A program made the position numbers and the translations under genes. DNA of 17,328 nt from DATILI01 sp035476635 (lineage in GTDB: Bacteria; Pseudomonadota; Gammaproteobacteria; Burkholderiales; Burkholderiaceae_C): the NCBI GenBank assembly GCA_035476635.1, contig DATILI010000163.1, positions 1 through 17,328 on the forward strand. Reading direction: 5' to 3'. The notes under the pieces were generated by a model. That model was not told the origin of the DNA and did no database searches. It saw nothing but the letters and a program-made list of their open reading frames with translations. Positions 5,438 to 13,000 of this stretch are shown piece by piece (the first letter of the stretch is position 1; the number at the start of each line of letters is the position of its first letter).

Positions 5438-7458
5438 CCGAGGAACCTCGCTCCAGACTTTCACAAGTGAAGATCGCGCTTGCGCTTTTCGCCGGCTTGA
5501 TCGCATTGTTGTTCATGCTGGTGGTGTTTGCGCCCTGGGACTGGTTGCGCGAGCCGTTGAACCGGTATGCCAGCGAGCGCCTCGGGCGCCAGTTTGAAAT
5601 CACGCGGCGTCTCGAAGTACATCCGGGACTGACGACTCGCGTCACTTTCCATGGTGTGCGCTTGGCCAACCCGGATTGGGCTGCACGGCCTTACTTGCTG
5701 GAGGCGGAGCGGGCCGATTTCAAGATCAAGCTCTGGTCCTTGCTGCTCGGGCGGTTGAACTTGCCCGAGCTCAAGCTGGAGCGCCCTCAGATTGCGTTGC
5801 AGCAGGAGCCGGATGGACGACGCACCTGGAGCCTGGGCCGCATCGGCACAACCGATGACGATGGGGCTGTGCCGCTGATCGGCGCCTTGAGCGTCGACCA
5901 GGGGCGTATTCACTATCTGGCCGCGGCGCACGGCGCCGATATCAGCGGCGATTTTTCGATCGATCCCACCGCTTCGGGCGATCTGCCGATGCGCTACAGA
6001 GCCCGTGGAGTCTGGAAGAAGGAACCCTTCGAAGCAAGTGGCCGCACTGGCGCGGTATTGCAGCTGAATGCGCCGACAGGGCAGCCCTTTCCCATGGAAA
6101 TCAAAGCGACCGCCGGCCGTACAAGCCTGAAGGCGAAGGGAACGGTGGCCAGCCTCACCACGTTGGATGGAGTCAGTGCGACTTTTGACCTGCGCGGAAG
6201 AAGTCTGGCTGACCTGTACAAGCTGCTCGGTGTGGTGCTGCCGGAAACTCCCGCGTACGCATTGCAAGGAGAGTTGACCCAACGGTCCGACGTCTGGAGC
6301 GTCAAGCAGATTCGCGGCCTCCTGGGAAGCTCGGACCTGGCGGGCAACCTGGATTACGACCGCTCGCGCACGGTTGCGCTATTGACTGGCAAAGTGCATT
6401 CCGAAGCGCTGGACTTCAACGATCTCGGACCGTTGATAGGCCTGAAAGGTGGCGCAAAGGCAAAACCGGGCCGAATGCAGGCCACGGCCGTTGCCACCGC
6501 GGCTCCTACGCCCCACGACCCAGTGCGGCCGGCGACTGCTTCTGTTCCGGCAGCGGCGCGCGCCAGAGTACTTCCCGTCGCTGCGCTGGACCTCGAACGG
6601 CTGGGGGCGATGGATGCCGATGTCTGGTACAGCGCAGCCCGGATTCGGCATGCTCAGGAGTTGCCGCTGACCAGCTTGCGCGCCCACGTACAGCTACGCA
6701 AGGCGCTATTGCAACTGGATCCGTTGGAAGCCGGAATGGCCGGCGGGCAGGTTGTGGGCCTGATCCATATCGATGGCAACGTGAACCCCGCGGCGGTGAG
6801 GACCAAGCTGGACGCAAAGCATCTGCAGTTGAACCAGCTCTTCCCAACGTTAAAACTGACCAAGGGAAGCTGGGGCAAGCTCAATGGAAATATAGACCTG
6901 ATGGGCCGCGGCAACTCCACCGCCAGGATGCTGGGGACGTCCGCGGGGCAAGTGGCGTTGCTGATGGGAAAAGGCGAAATCAGCAATATGCTGATGGAGG
7001 TGTTGGGGCTGGACGGCGGCGAGGTCATCAAGTTCCTGTTGAGCGGCGATCGCAATGTCGAACTCCGCTGCGCCGCCGCCGCATTCGAAGTGAAGCAAGG
7101 CGTGATGTCGAGCCAGAGCATCGTGCTCGACACCTCGGACACGGTGGTGCTGGGGCAGGGGCAGATCAGCCTGGCCGACGAGACCCTGGACTTGACTTTG
7201 CGTCCGGCACCCAAGGACGGCAGCATCCTGAGCCTGCGCTCGCCGCTCAGAATTGGTGGAACCTTCGCCGCGCCCTCGGCCGGACCGGACAAGGGCGCCT
7301 TGGCCAGACGTGTGGGGCTGGCCGTGGCGCTAGCCGCCGTCAATCCTTTGCTGGCCCTGGCCGCTACCGTGGAGACGGGACCGGGCAAGGACGCCGACTG
7401 CCAGCGCGTTCTTGCGCTGGCAGGCGTATCTGCGCCGCGACCTGCTGCGCGGCCTTAG
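5422..7458 (+). CDS. AsmA family protein
   Basis: A 678-residue envelope protein. ATG 5422 is chosen for the GGGAGGTGTC just upstream; the longer frame to 5365 has no such site. A cytoplasmic N-terminus is followed by one transmembrane helix at about 18-38 (LALFAGLIALLFMLVVFAPW) and then the AsmA signature region: LNRYASERLGRQFEI, a VHPGLTTRVTFHGVRLANPDW stretch in parts, and LGRLNLPELKLERPQIAL. The middle (about 350-395) is an Ala/Pro-rich linker. The C-terminal AsmA_2 part includes GNGRG-like GRGNSTARMLG and LRPAPKDGSILSLRSPLRIGG. AsmA-like proteins are large periplasmic beta-rich proteins anchored in the inner membrane and proposed to bridge phospholipids to the outer membrane. It follows the small membrane protein directly and ends before a 153-bp gap. 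Family certain; exact role in this organism inferred. Confidence 0.92.
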   Translation: MDKPLTEEPRSRLSQVKIALALFAGLIALLFMLVVFAPWDWLREPLNRYASERLGRQFEITRRLEVHPGLTTRVTFHGVRLANPDWAARPYLLEAERADFKIKLWSLLLGRLNLPELKLERPQIALQQEPDGRRTWSLGRIGTTDDDGAVPLIGALSVDQGRIHYLAAAHGADISGDFSIDPTASGDLPMRYRARGVWKKEPFEASGRTGAVLQLNAPTGQPFPMEIKATAGRTSLKAKGTVASLTTLDGVSATFDLRGRSLADLYKLLGVVLPETPAYALQGELTQRSDVWSVKQIRGLLGSSDLAGNLDYDRSRTVALLTGKVHSEALDFNDLGPLIGLKGGAKAKPGRMQATAVATAAPTPHDPVRPATASVPAAARARVLPVAALDLERLGAMDADVWYSAARIRHAQELPLTSLRAHVQLRKALLQLDPLEAGMAGGQVVGLIHIDGNVNPAAVRTKLDAKHLQLNQLFPTLKLTKGSWGKLNGNIDLMGRGNSTARMLGTSAGQVALLMGKGEISNMLMEVLGLDGGEVIKFLLSGDRNVELRCAAAAFEVKQGVMSSQSIVLDTSDTVVLGQGQISLADETLDLTLRPAPKDGSILSLRSPLRIGGTFAAPSAGPDKGALARRVGLAVALAAVNPLLALAATVETGPGKDADCQRVLALAGVSAPRPAARP

Positions 7459-7524
7459 CTTTAACTATCACGCCAGCGCGTGCCGCGTGACGCGTCGGGT
7501 GTGGCCGCCCATTCGCGGTACATG

Positions 7525-7535
7525 ACCTCTGAGGT
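7525..7535. promoter_or_regulatory. Small dyad upstream of the orphan c-subunit gene
   Basis: ACCTC-T-GAGGT is a perfect 11-bp dyad in the 153-bp gap between the AsmA gene and the c-subunit gene. It may be an operator half-site pair. Its ACCTC could also pair with GAGGT of the c-subunit ribosome site (7604-7608). Nothing else convincing was seen in this gap; no clear promoter or strong terminator. Confidence 0.25.
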
Positions 7536-7611
7536 AATTGCCGGCATGACGCAGTGCCGCGAACATTCGTACATGGATTTTGTTCTTTGTTCTTGACTAC
7601 CAGGAGGTTAT

Positions 7612-7854
7612 ATGACGGACGTAGGCGCAATTGCCATTGCATGTGGACTGATCATCGGCTTGGGCGCGATCGGCGCGTGCTTGGGTATCGGCGTGATGGG
7701 GGGTCGCTACATCGAGGGCGCGGTACGCCAGCCCGAGATGATGGAGCCGCTGCAAGTCAAGATGTTCTTGCTGGCCGGCCTGATCGACGCCAACTTCCTG
7801 ATCGGCGTGGGCGTGGCGATGATGTTCGTCTTTGCCAACCCCTTCACGCACTAA
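7612..7854 (+). CDS. atpE: Orphan F0 ATP synthase c-subunit
   Basis: An 80-residue protein with the two-helix hairpin of the F0 c ring: IAIACGLIIGLGAIGACLGI in helix 1, the polar loop RQPE at residues 39-42, and helix 2 with AGLIDANFLIGVGVAMMF. The ion-binding carboxylate is D59. Asn61, two residues later, is unusual; I recall Ala in the betaproteobacterial operon copy. Length is normal for the family. AGGAGG lies 4 nt before the ATG, so translation should be strong. No other atp genes are present: AsmA lies upstream and a glutathione-transferase operon converges from the other side, overlapping its 3' end by 11 bp. This is therefore probably a second c-subunit copy outside the atp operon; whether it enters the ATP synthase ring cannot be told from the sequence. 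Confidence 0.88.
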   Translation: MTDVGAIAIACGLIIGLGAIGACLGIGVMGGRYIEGAVRQPEMMEPLQVKMFLLAGLIDANFLIGVGVAMMFVFANPFTH

Positions 7855-8467
7855 CGGGCAAGGCGGCGCGGGCACGCAACACCGCCGAGCGCACGAGCGC
7901 CAGGCGGTCGTTGCCGAAATACATGTCATCGCGGTTGACAAAAATCGTGGGTGAGCCGAACCCGCCGCGCCGGATTACCTCTTCGGTGTTGGCTTTCAAC
8001 ACATCCTTGATCGCCGGCTGCGCGATGCCGCCGAGAAAAGCGGCGGGGTCGACATTGATTTCCTCGCAAATCCTGCAGAGAGCGGTGTCTTGCGAAATGT
8101 CTTCGTCCCGCTCCCAGTACGCTTGGAACACGGCGCGCGCAAAAGGAACCAGCTTGCCCTGCGATTCCAGGTAGATGCAGCCGCGCATGGCCTTCACGCT
8201 GTTGACCGGGAACACCGTGGGCGGAAACCGCAGGGCCAGTCCCGCCTCGCGTGCCCAATCCTGCAGATCCTTGAGCATGTAGTCGCGCTTGGCCGGCACC
8301 GGGTTTTCCCGCTGCGCGTAGACGCTGGGATTCACACTGTTGAAGATGCCGCCGACCAGGATCGGCCGCCAGCGGATCGGCGCGTCGATCTCGACCGCGA
8401 GTGGTTGGATGTTGTGAAATGCCAGCCAGGTCCAGGGGCTGGAGCAATCGAAGAAGAATTCGATCAT
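7844..8467 (-). CDS. 2-hydroxychromene-2-carboxylate isomerase-like protein (DsbA/kappa-GST fold)
   Basis: A 207-residue protein starting at ATG 8467 (MIEFFFDCSSPWTWLAFHN). The opening is the kappa-GST/HCCA isomerase signature, in which the serine before Pro (S10) is the catalytic, glutathione-activating residue. A helical insert follows, with RDYMLKDLQDWAREAGL, FPVNSVKAMRG and ARAVFQAYWERDEDISQ. The thioredoxin-like part closes with GGFGSPTIFVN, carrying the conserved cis-Pro. In NahD the reaction isomerises 2-hydroxychromene-2-carboxylate in naphthalene breakdown, but most chromosomal relatives have unknown substrates. The start ATGA overlaps the stop of the upstream YfcG-type GST, so the two glutathione-dependent proteins are coupled. 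Its end overlaps the c-subunit gene tail to tail by 11 bp. Family sure, substrate unknown. Confidence 0.88.
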   Translation of the reverse strand: MIEFFFDCSSPWTWLAFHNIQPLAVEIDAPIRWRPILVGGIFNSVNPSVYAQRENPVPAKRDYMLKDLQDWAREAGLALRFPPTVFPVNSVKAMRGCIYLESQGKLVPFARAVFQAYWERDEDISQDTALCRICEEINVDPAAFLGGIAQPAIKDVLKANTEEVIRRGGFGSPTIFVNRDDMYFGNDRLALVRSAVLRARAALPVSA

Positions 8468-9213
8468 GGCGCTGCACCCCCCGCGGCACTCTTGGCTTGC
8501 AGCTTGTGGGCGCCTTCGCGCACACTTTGCGCGGTTTGGCCGAACAAAGCCTTGCGCGCCTCCTCCGTCATGGCCGGTGCTCGCAACTCCTTGCCCAGAT
8601 CCAGCCCGCGCTTGACGGCCGGGCGCCCGAACAGGGCGTTGTACCAGCGCTGCACATGGGGAAAGTCCTCCAGGTTGACTTGCTGGGCTTTGTGCGTGCG
8701 CACCCACGGGAAGATGGCCATGTCGGCAATCGAATAGTCGGCACCCGCGACGTATGCGCCGGTACGTTGCAGTTGCGCATCGAGCACGCCGTACAGGCGA
8801 TTGACTTCCTTGGCATAGCGCTCAATGGCGTAGGGAAGCTTCTCTGGCGCGTAAAGCAGGAAGTGGCCGTTCTGCCCGGCCATCGGCCCCAGGCCGCCCA
8901 TCTGCCACATGACCCATTGCATGACCTGGTAACGCCCGCGCTGGTCGCTGGGAAGAAAGCGCCCGGCCTTCTCCGCCAGATACGCGAGGATGGCACCACT
9001 TTCGAACACAGACAAGGGCGCGCCGCCGTCCGCGGGCGCGTGGTCCACGATGGCCGGCATGCGGTTGTTGGGGCTGATCGCGAGAAACGTCGATTCGAAC
9101 TGCTCGCCTTTTCCGATATTCACCGGCACCAGCCTGTAAGGCAGGCCGCATTCCTCGAGCATGATGGAAATTTTCCAGCCGTTGGGTGTTGGCCAGTAGT
9201 GCAGGTCGATCAT
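8464..9213 (-). CDS. yfcG: Glutathione S-transferase, YfcG-type (nu class) disulfide-bond oxidoreductase
   Basis: A 249-residue cytosolic protein. ATG 9213 is chosen because MIDLHYWPTPNGWKISIMLE aligns with the YfcG N-terminus; the GTG at 9249 lies across an inverted repeat and lacks a ribosome site. Motifs are TPNG with T9 and N11, the glutathione-binding FLAISPNNRMPAIVDH, and FESGAILAYLAEKAGRFLP, followed by the all-helical domain with MGGLGPMAGQNGHF and YSIADMAIFPWV. YfcG and relatives bind glutathione or glutathione disulfide and act as disulfide reductases with little classical transferase activity. The gene is followed with an ATGA overlap by the kappa-type isomerase. A perfect 9-bp inverted repeat ends at its start codon. 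Assignment strong. Confidence 0.92.
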   Translation of the reverse strand: MIDLHYWPTPNGWKISIMLEECGLPYRLVPVNIGKGEQFESTFLAISPNNRMPAIVDHAPADGGAPLSVFESGAILAYLAEKAGRFLPSDQRGRYQVMQWVMWQMGGLGPMAGQNGHFLLYAPEKLPYAIERYAKEVNRLYGVLDAQLQRTGAYVAGADYSIADMAIFPWVRTHKAQQVNLEDFPHVQRWYNALFGRPAVKRGLDLGKELRAPAMTEEARKALFGQTAQSVREGAHKLQAKSAAGGAAP

Positions 9214-9247
9214 GGGCGTGTCTTTGACTGTCGTGGGTGACACGCCC
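9214..9247. promoter_or_regulatory. Perfect 9-bp inverted repeat abutting the GST start codon
   Basis: GGGCGTGTC (9214-9222) and GACACGCCC (9239-9247) are separated by 16 nt. In minus-strand RNA the second arm ends directly at the GST AUG, where the ribosome site should be. There is no following T run, so it does not look like a terminator for the gene at 9280-9687. It could be an operator or a translational block. Confidence 0.55.
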
Positions 9248-9279
9248 ACTGTAGCAAAAATGCCCTCAGGCCATGCTTT

Positions 9280-9687
9280 CTATGGCATGTCTTCAATGAC
9301 GAGCCGGCGGTATTTCTCGGCGATGGAGAATGGAACCGTATGCACCACATCCATGACGCGCTGCGTCGCCTCCGCCGAGGGCGCGTGGATCATGACGGCA
9401 CAGTGCCCTTGCAGTGCCAACTGCTCGTACTCATGCACGGTCGCGCCTTCCGTGCCCACGGAAGGCAGGGGGTTGTCGTCGTGCCGAACGGTCCTGCCGA
9501 TGTTGTCAAGGATCTGCTCGGGTGTCAGCAGCATCATCTCCTCTTGGCTTTCATACCCGCTGGCATGCAAATCATGGGCGATTTTCTCCGCGTGCTCCAC
9601 CTTGGGCAGCATCACGAAGATGTAGCCCGTGGGATAGAACACCCCCCGCATGGTCAGCATGCGCGATTGCAACGTGAATGGCTTCAT
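9280..9687 (-). CDS. Hypothetical cytosolic protein, possibly stress-related
   Basis: A 135-residue protein I do not recognise with certainty. ATG 9687 is chosen because AAGGAG lies 6 nt upstream; a longer frame to 9966 runs through the opposite dusA gene. There is no signal peptide or membrane segment. The core pattern is a strand, YIFVMLPKVEHAEKIAHDL, a helix, GYESQEEMMLLTPEQILDNI, then a second strand GHCAVMIHAPSAEATQRV, which looks like two ferredoxin-like alpha/beta units. This resembles the general-stress YflT/17M type in layout, but I can point to no diagnostic motif. It lies 66 bp upstream of the GST-isomerase pair on the same strand and could form a transcript with it, and it diverges from dusA across 113 bp. 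Gene real, function unknown. Confidence 0.75.
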   Translation of the reverse strand: MKPFTLQSRMLTMRGVFYPTGYIFVMLPKVEHAEKIAHDLHASGYESQEEMMLLTPEQILDNIGRTVRHDDNPLPSVGTEGATVHEYEQLALQGHCAVMIHAPSAEATQRVMDVVHTVPFSIAEKYRRLVIEDMP

Positions 9688-9730
9688 CGCATCTCCTTGT
9701 TGTCTGTGTCCTGGGTTGCCAGATTGCACC

Positions 9731-9758
9731 GGGTTCACTGTAGGTATTGTGTTAACCC
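9731..9758. promoter_or_regulatory. Imperfect inverted repeat between dusA and the divergent gene
   Basis: GGGTTCAC (9731-9738) and GTGTTAACCC (9749-9758) pair with two unpaired T residues, around a 10-nt centre that contains TGTAGG but lacks the rest of the 17-bp motif seen elsewhere. It sits in the divergent intergenic region and could be an operator for either gene. Confidence 0.3.
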
Positions 9759-9800
9759 CTGCCAACAATCGCACTGCGGGCAACAGGGATAATTGGGAGC

Positions 9801-10811
9801 ATGACCCTAGTGCCCGCCGCACCCCTTTCCTGGAAGTTGTCTGTCGCCCCGATGATGGATTGGACCGACCGCCATTGTCGGCATTTTCACCGCCTGCTGT
9901 CGCGCAACGCCTTGCTGTATACCGAGATGGTGACCACCGGTGCGCTGGTCCACGGCGACGTCGCACGCCACTTGCGCTTCAACGCCGAGGAACACCCGGT
10001 GGCGCTGCAGCTGGGTGGCAGCGAGCCGGCGGACCTGGCGCATTGCGCCCGGCTCGGTGAACAGTGGGGCTATGACGAGATCAACCTGAATTGCGGCTGC
10101 CCAAGCGAGCGAGTTCAGCGTGGCGCGTTCGGCGCCTGCCTGATGAACGAGCCCCGGCTGGTGGCCGACTGCGTGAAGGCCATGGTCGACGTGGTGGGCG
10201 TTCCGGTGACCGTCAAGCACCGCATCGGCATTGACCAGTCCGAGAGTTACGAGTTTGTGCGCGACTTCATCGGGCTGGTGAGCGAGTCGGGTTGCCGCGT
10301 TTTCATCGCCCACGCACGCAATGCCTGGCTCAAGGGGCTCTCGCCCAAGGAGAACCGGGACATCCCGCCTTTACGTTACGAAGTGGTGCAACGGTTGAAA
10401 GCCGAGTTCCCCTCCCTTACGATAGTCATCAACGGAGGCTTTGACACCAATGCCCAAGTGCTGGAGCAACTGCAGCACCTGGATGGCGTGATGATCGGCC
10501 GCGAGGCTTATCACAACCCCTGGTGGCTCAGCGAGTGGGACAGCGCGTTTTTCGGCGCGGCGAATAGTACAACAACCGTCAACGGCCTCACACGAGAGGC
10601 CGTTGAGGGCGAGATGACGGCCTATATGGTGCGTGAAGCGGCAGAGCATGGCACACCCTGGAGCGCGATCGCGCGCCACATGCTGGGTTTGCGCAATGGG
10701 CTGCCGGGTGCACGCCGCTGGCGCCAGGCCTGGAGCGATCATCGCTTGAAGGGCCTGGATCCACGGGACGTGATGGCATTGGCGCACGACACGGTGCGCA
10801 AGGCCGCCTGA
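9801..10811 (+). CDS. dusA: tRNA-dihydrouridine(20/20a) synthase DusA
   Basis: A 336-residue flavoenzyme that reduces uridine to dihydrouridine in the D-loop of tRNA using FMN and NADPH. SVAPMMDWTDRHCRHFHRLL (14-33) is the FMN-binding start. INLNCGCPSERVQRGAFGAC holds the catalytic Cys100 in GCPS. VKHRIGID and the DusA-specific HARNAWLKGLSPKENR identify the subgroup, separating it from DusB and DusC. GDVMIGRE-like DGVMIGREAYHNPWW is the phosphate-binding region, and the C-terminal helical tRNA-binding domain follows (ARHMLGLRNGLPGARRWR). Length is normal for DusA. The ATG at 9801 gives the usual short N-terminus, with GGGAG rather close to it. It stands alone on its strand, and a plausible terminator follows at 10851. 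Confidence 0.95.
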   Translation: MTLVPAAPLSWKLSVAPMMDWTDRHCRHFHRLLSRNALLYTEMVTTGALVHGDVARHLRFNAEEHPVALQLGGSEPADLAHCARLGEQWGYDEINLNCGCPSERVQRGAFGACLMNEPRLVADCVKAMVDVVGVPVTVKHRIGIDQSESYEFVRDFIGLVSESGCRVFIAHARNAWLKGLSPKENRDIPPLRYEVVQRLKAEFPSLTIVINGGFDTNAQVLEQLQHLDGVMIGREAYHNPWWLSEWDSAFFGAANSTTTVNGLTREAVEGEMTAYMVREAAEHGTPWSAIARHMLGLRNGLPGARRWRQAWSDHRLKGLDPRDVMALAHDTVRKAA

Positions 10812-10850
10812 TGCGGCACTTTGACCGGTGCTTCGGTTTGCAGGTTGCGC

Positions 10851-10874
10851 CAGCCATTGCAGAATGGTTGTTTG
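10851..10874 (+). terminator. Possible terminator after dusA
   Basis: CAGCCATT (10851-10858), loop GCAG, AATGGTTG (10863-10870) form an 8-bp stem with one G-T pair, followed by TTTG. The T run is short, so this is a moderate candidate. A weaker hairpin ACCG/CGGT with a following TTT lies at 10824-10839. Confidence 0.45.
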
Positions 10875-10876
10875 AA

Positions 10877-10893
10877 GCTATTTATTTTGTAGC
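10877..10893. repeat. GCTA...TAGC intergenic palindrome
   Basis: GCTA (10877-10880) and TAGC (10890-10893) flank an A/T-rich centre. From memory, short dispersed palindromes of the form GCTAnnnATTTnnnTAGC are common between genes in Comamonadaceae, often preceded by GAA as here. Family membership would need a genome count to confirm. Confidence 0.45.
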
Positions 10894-10964
10894 AAACTGG
10901 AAAACAACAAAAAAGTCACGCTAGAACTTTTTTCCGGGTTCACAGTCTATTCAACACTAGGGCT

Positions 10965-11043
10965 CGGGGTATACATTTGGGTTATGCGCGCGGTGAAGGT
11001 TGACTGACCTTGGCCTTGGGGTGAGGGGTCAATCGGTCACCGC
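10965..11043 (+). promoter_or_regulatory. prkA upstream region: candidate promoter and structured leader
   Basis: The 248-bp gap before prkA holds TATACA at 10970-10975, a possible -10 element without an evident -35, as is common for sigma-S type promoters. Further on, GCGGTGA (10990-10996) and TCACCGC (11037-11043) form a 7-bp long-range inverted repeat. Inside it, AAGGT-TGACTG-ACCTT (10996-11011) is a 5-bp hairpin. These structures would leave the AAGGAGG ribosome site (11049-11055) free. The promoter call is weak; the repeats are seen directly. Confidence 0.3.
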
Positions 11044-11059
11044 ACACGAAGGAGGTTTT

Positions 11060-12982
11060 ATGGATGTCGTCCGCAACTTTCTGGCGCGCTATGAGCAATC
11101 GCGGGAAGAAGAATTGTCGCTTGAGGAATACCTCAATGCGTGCAAGCGCGACCCACTGGTCTACGCGACTGCCGCCGAGCGAATGCTCGCCGCCATCGGC
11201 GAGCCCGAGACCCTTGATACCCGCAGCGACCAGCGCCTTTCACGAATCTTCGGCAACAAGGTCCTCAAGATCTATCCGGCATTTCGCGACTTCTATGGCC
11301 TTGAGGACCCGATCGAGCAGGTCGTTTCCTACTTCCGCCATGCGGCGCAAGGCCTGGAAGAAAAAAAGCAGATTCTCTATTTGCTGGGCCCCGTTGGCGG
11401 TGGCAAGTCCTCCATCGCGGAGCGGCTCAAGCAGTTGATGGAGCAGGTGCCGCTTTACGCGTTGAAGGGCTCGCCGGTCAATGAGTCTCCGCTTGGCCTG
11501 TTCAACAATGCGGAAGATTCACCCTTGCTGGAGTCGCAGTACGGGATTGCACAGCGCTACTTGCAGCGCGTGATGTCGCCATGGGCTGTCAAGCGGCTGG
11601 AGGAATTTGGCGGTGATATCCGCAAGTTCCGTGTCGTCAAGCGGTTCCCTTCCATCCTGAAGCAATTGGCCATCTCCAAAACCGAGCCGGGCGACGAAAA
11701 CAACCAGGATATTTCTTCGCTGGTGGGCAAGATCGACATTCGCAAGCTTGAGACCTTCGCCCAGGACGACCCTGACGCCTACAGCTACTCGGGCGGCCTG
11801 TGCCTGGCCAACCAGGGCTTGCTTGAATTCGTGGAAATGTTCAAGGCACCGATCAAGGTGCTGCACCCTCTTTTGACGGCCACGCAGGAAGGCAACTTCA
11901 AGGGCACCGAAGGCTTTGGGGCCATTCCCTTTGACGGCATCGTGATGGCCCACTCCAATGAAAGCGAGTGGAAGGCGTTCCGCAACAACAAGAACAACGA
12001 GGCTTTCCTCGATCGCATCTACATCGTAAAGGTGCCTTATTGCCTGCGGGCGTCCGAAGAGGTGAAGATCTACGAGAAACTGATCCGCAACTCTTCGCTT
12101 TCCGGTGCGGTGTGCGCACCCGGCACCTTGAAGATGATGGCCCAGTTCGCCGTGCTCACGCGCCTGAAGGAGCCTGAAAACTCAAGCATCTTCAGCAAGA
12201 TGCAGGTCTATGACGGCGACAACCTCAAAGACACGGACCCCAAGGCCAAGAGCTACCAGGAGTACCGTGACTACGCGGGTGTGGACGAGGGTATGAGCGG
12301 CGTCTCCACGCGCTTTGCATTCAAGATCGTCTCCAAGGTATTCAACTTCGACTCGACTGAAATCGCGGCCAATCCGGTGCACCTCATGTACGTGCTGGAG
12401 CAGCAGATCGAGCGCGAGCAGTTCCCGCAGGAAACCGAGCAGAGGTACCTGGCGTTCATCAAGGAAAACCTGGCGGTACGCTATGCCGAGTTCATCGGCA
12501 AGGAAATCCAGACCGCGTACCTTGAGTCCTATTCCGAATACGGCCAGAACATCTTCGATCGCTATGTGACCTACGCGGATTTCTGGATCCAGGACCAGGA
12601 GTACCGCGACACCGATACCGGCGAGCTGTTCGACCGCTCGGCGCTCAACGCCGAACTCGAAAAAATCGAGAAACCGGCAGGCATCAGCAACCCGAAGGAC
12701 TTCCGTAACGAGATCGTGAACTTCGTGCTGCGGGCACGCGCAAGCAACGCGGGCAAGAATCCGCTGTGGACCAGCTACGAGAAGCTGCGCACCGTGATCG
12801 AGAAGAAGATGTTCTCCAACACCGAAGAACTTCTGCCCGTCATCTCGTTCAACGCCAAGGCTTCCGCGGATGAGCAAAAGAAGCACGAGGACTTTGTCAA
12901 CCGCATGGTCGACAAAGGCTATACGCCAAGGCAAGTCAGACTGTTGTGCGAGTGGTATCTGCGCGTTCGCAAGAGTTCCTGA
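11060..12982 (+). CDS. prkA: PrkA/YeaG family serine protein kinase
   Basis: A 640-residue cytosolic protein. ATG 11060 is chosen because AAGGAGG precedes it by 4 nt; the frame to 11000 lies in the leader. The N-terminal AAA+ domain (about 20-380) contains the Walker A GPVGGGKS at 110-117, the family stretch GSPVNESPLGLF, GGLCLANQGLLEFVEMFKAP and IVMAHSNESEWKAF. The C-terminal PrkA domain (about 390-640) includes GVSTRFAFKIVSKVFNFD and ends NRMVDKGYTPRQVRLLCEWY. Relatives autophosphorylate and phosphorylate a few proteins; E. coli YeaG is induced by nitrogen starvation and RpoS, and B. subtilis PrkA affects sporulation and has been reported to act as a protease. It heads the widely conserved trio prkA - yeaH (18-bp gap) - spoVR. 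Identity sure; substrates unknown here. Confidence 0.96.
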   Translation: MDVVRNFLARYEQSREEELSLEEYLNACKRDPLVYATAAERMLAAIGEPETLDTRSDQRLSRIFGNKVLKIYPAFRDFYGLEDPIEQVVSYFRHAAQGLEEKKQILYLLGPVGGGKSSIAERLKQLMEQVPLYALKGSPVNESPLGLFNNAEDSPLLESQYGIAQRYLQRVMSPWAVKRLEEFGGDIRKFRVVKRFPSILKQLAISKTEPGDENNQDISSLVGKIDIRKLETFAQDDPDAYSYSGGLCLANQGLLEFVEMFKAPIKVLHPLLTATQEGNFKGTEGFGAIPFDGIVMAHSNESEWKAFRNNKNNEAFLDRIYIVKVPYCLRASEEVKIYEKLIRNSSLSGAVCAPGTLKMMAQFAVLTRLKEPENSSIFSKMQVYDGDNLKDTDPKAKSYQEYRDYAGVDEGMSGVSTRFAFKIVSKVFNFDSTEIAANPVHLMYVLEQQIEREQFPQETEQRYLAFIKENLAVRYAEFIGKEIQTAYLESYSEYGQNIFDRYVTYADFWIQDQEYRDTDTGELFDRSALNAELEKIEKPAGISNPKDFRNEIVNFVLRARASNAGKNPLWTSYEKLRTVIEKKMFSNTEELLPVISFNAKASADEQKKHEDFVNRMVDKGYTPRQVRLLCEWYLRVRKSS

Positions 12983-13000
12983 TCCGGTCGGAGTAGGCGG

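Noticed and set aside
7469..7482. CACGC-CAGC-GCGTG hairpin as a terminator of the AsmA gene
   Set aside because: The stem is only 5 bp and no T run follows.
7525..7608. Alternative pairing of ACCTC (7525-7529) with the c-subunit ribosome site
   Set aside because: Only 5 bp over about 75 nt; too weak to claim as a switch.
8401..9240. A 279-codon plus-strand frame
   Set aside because: It is antisense to the YfcG-type GST and lacks family features.
9739..9748. TGTAGG as a fourth copy of the 17-bp motif
   Set aside because: Only the first six bases match; the GC and CC positions are absent.
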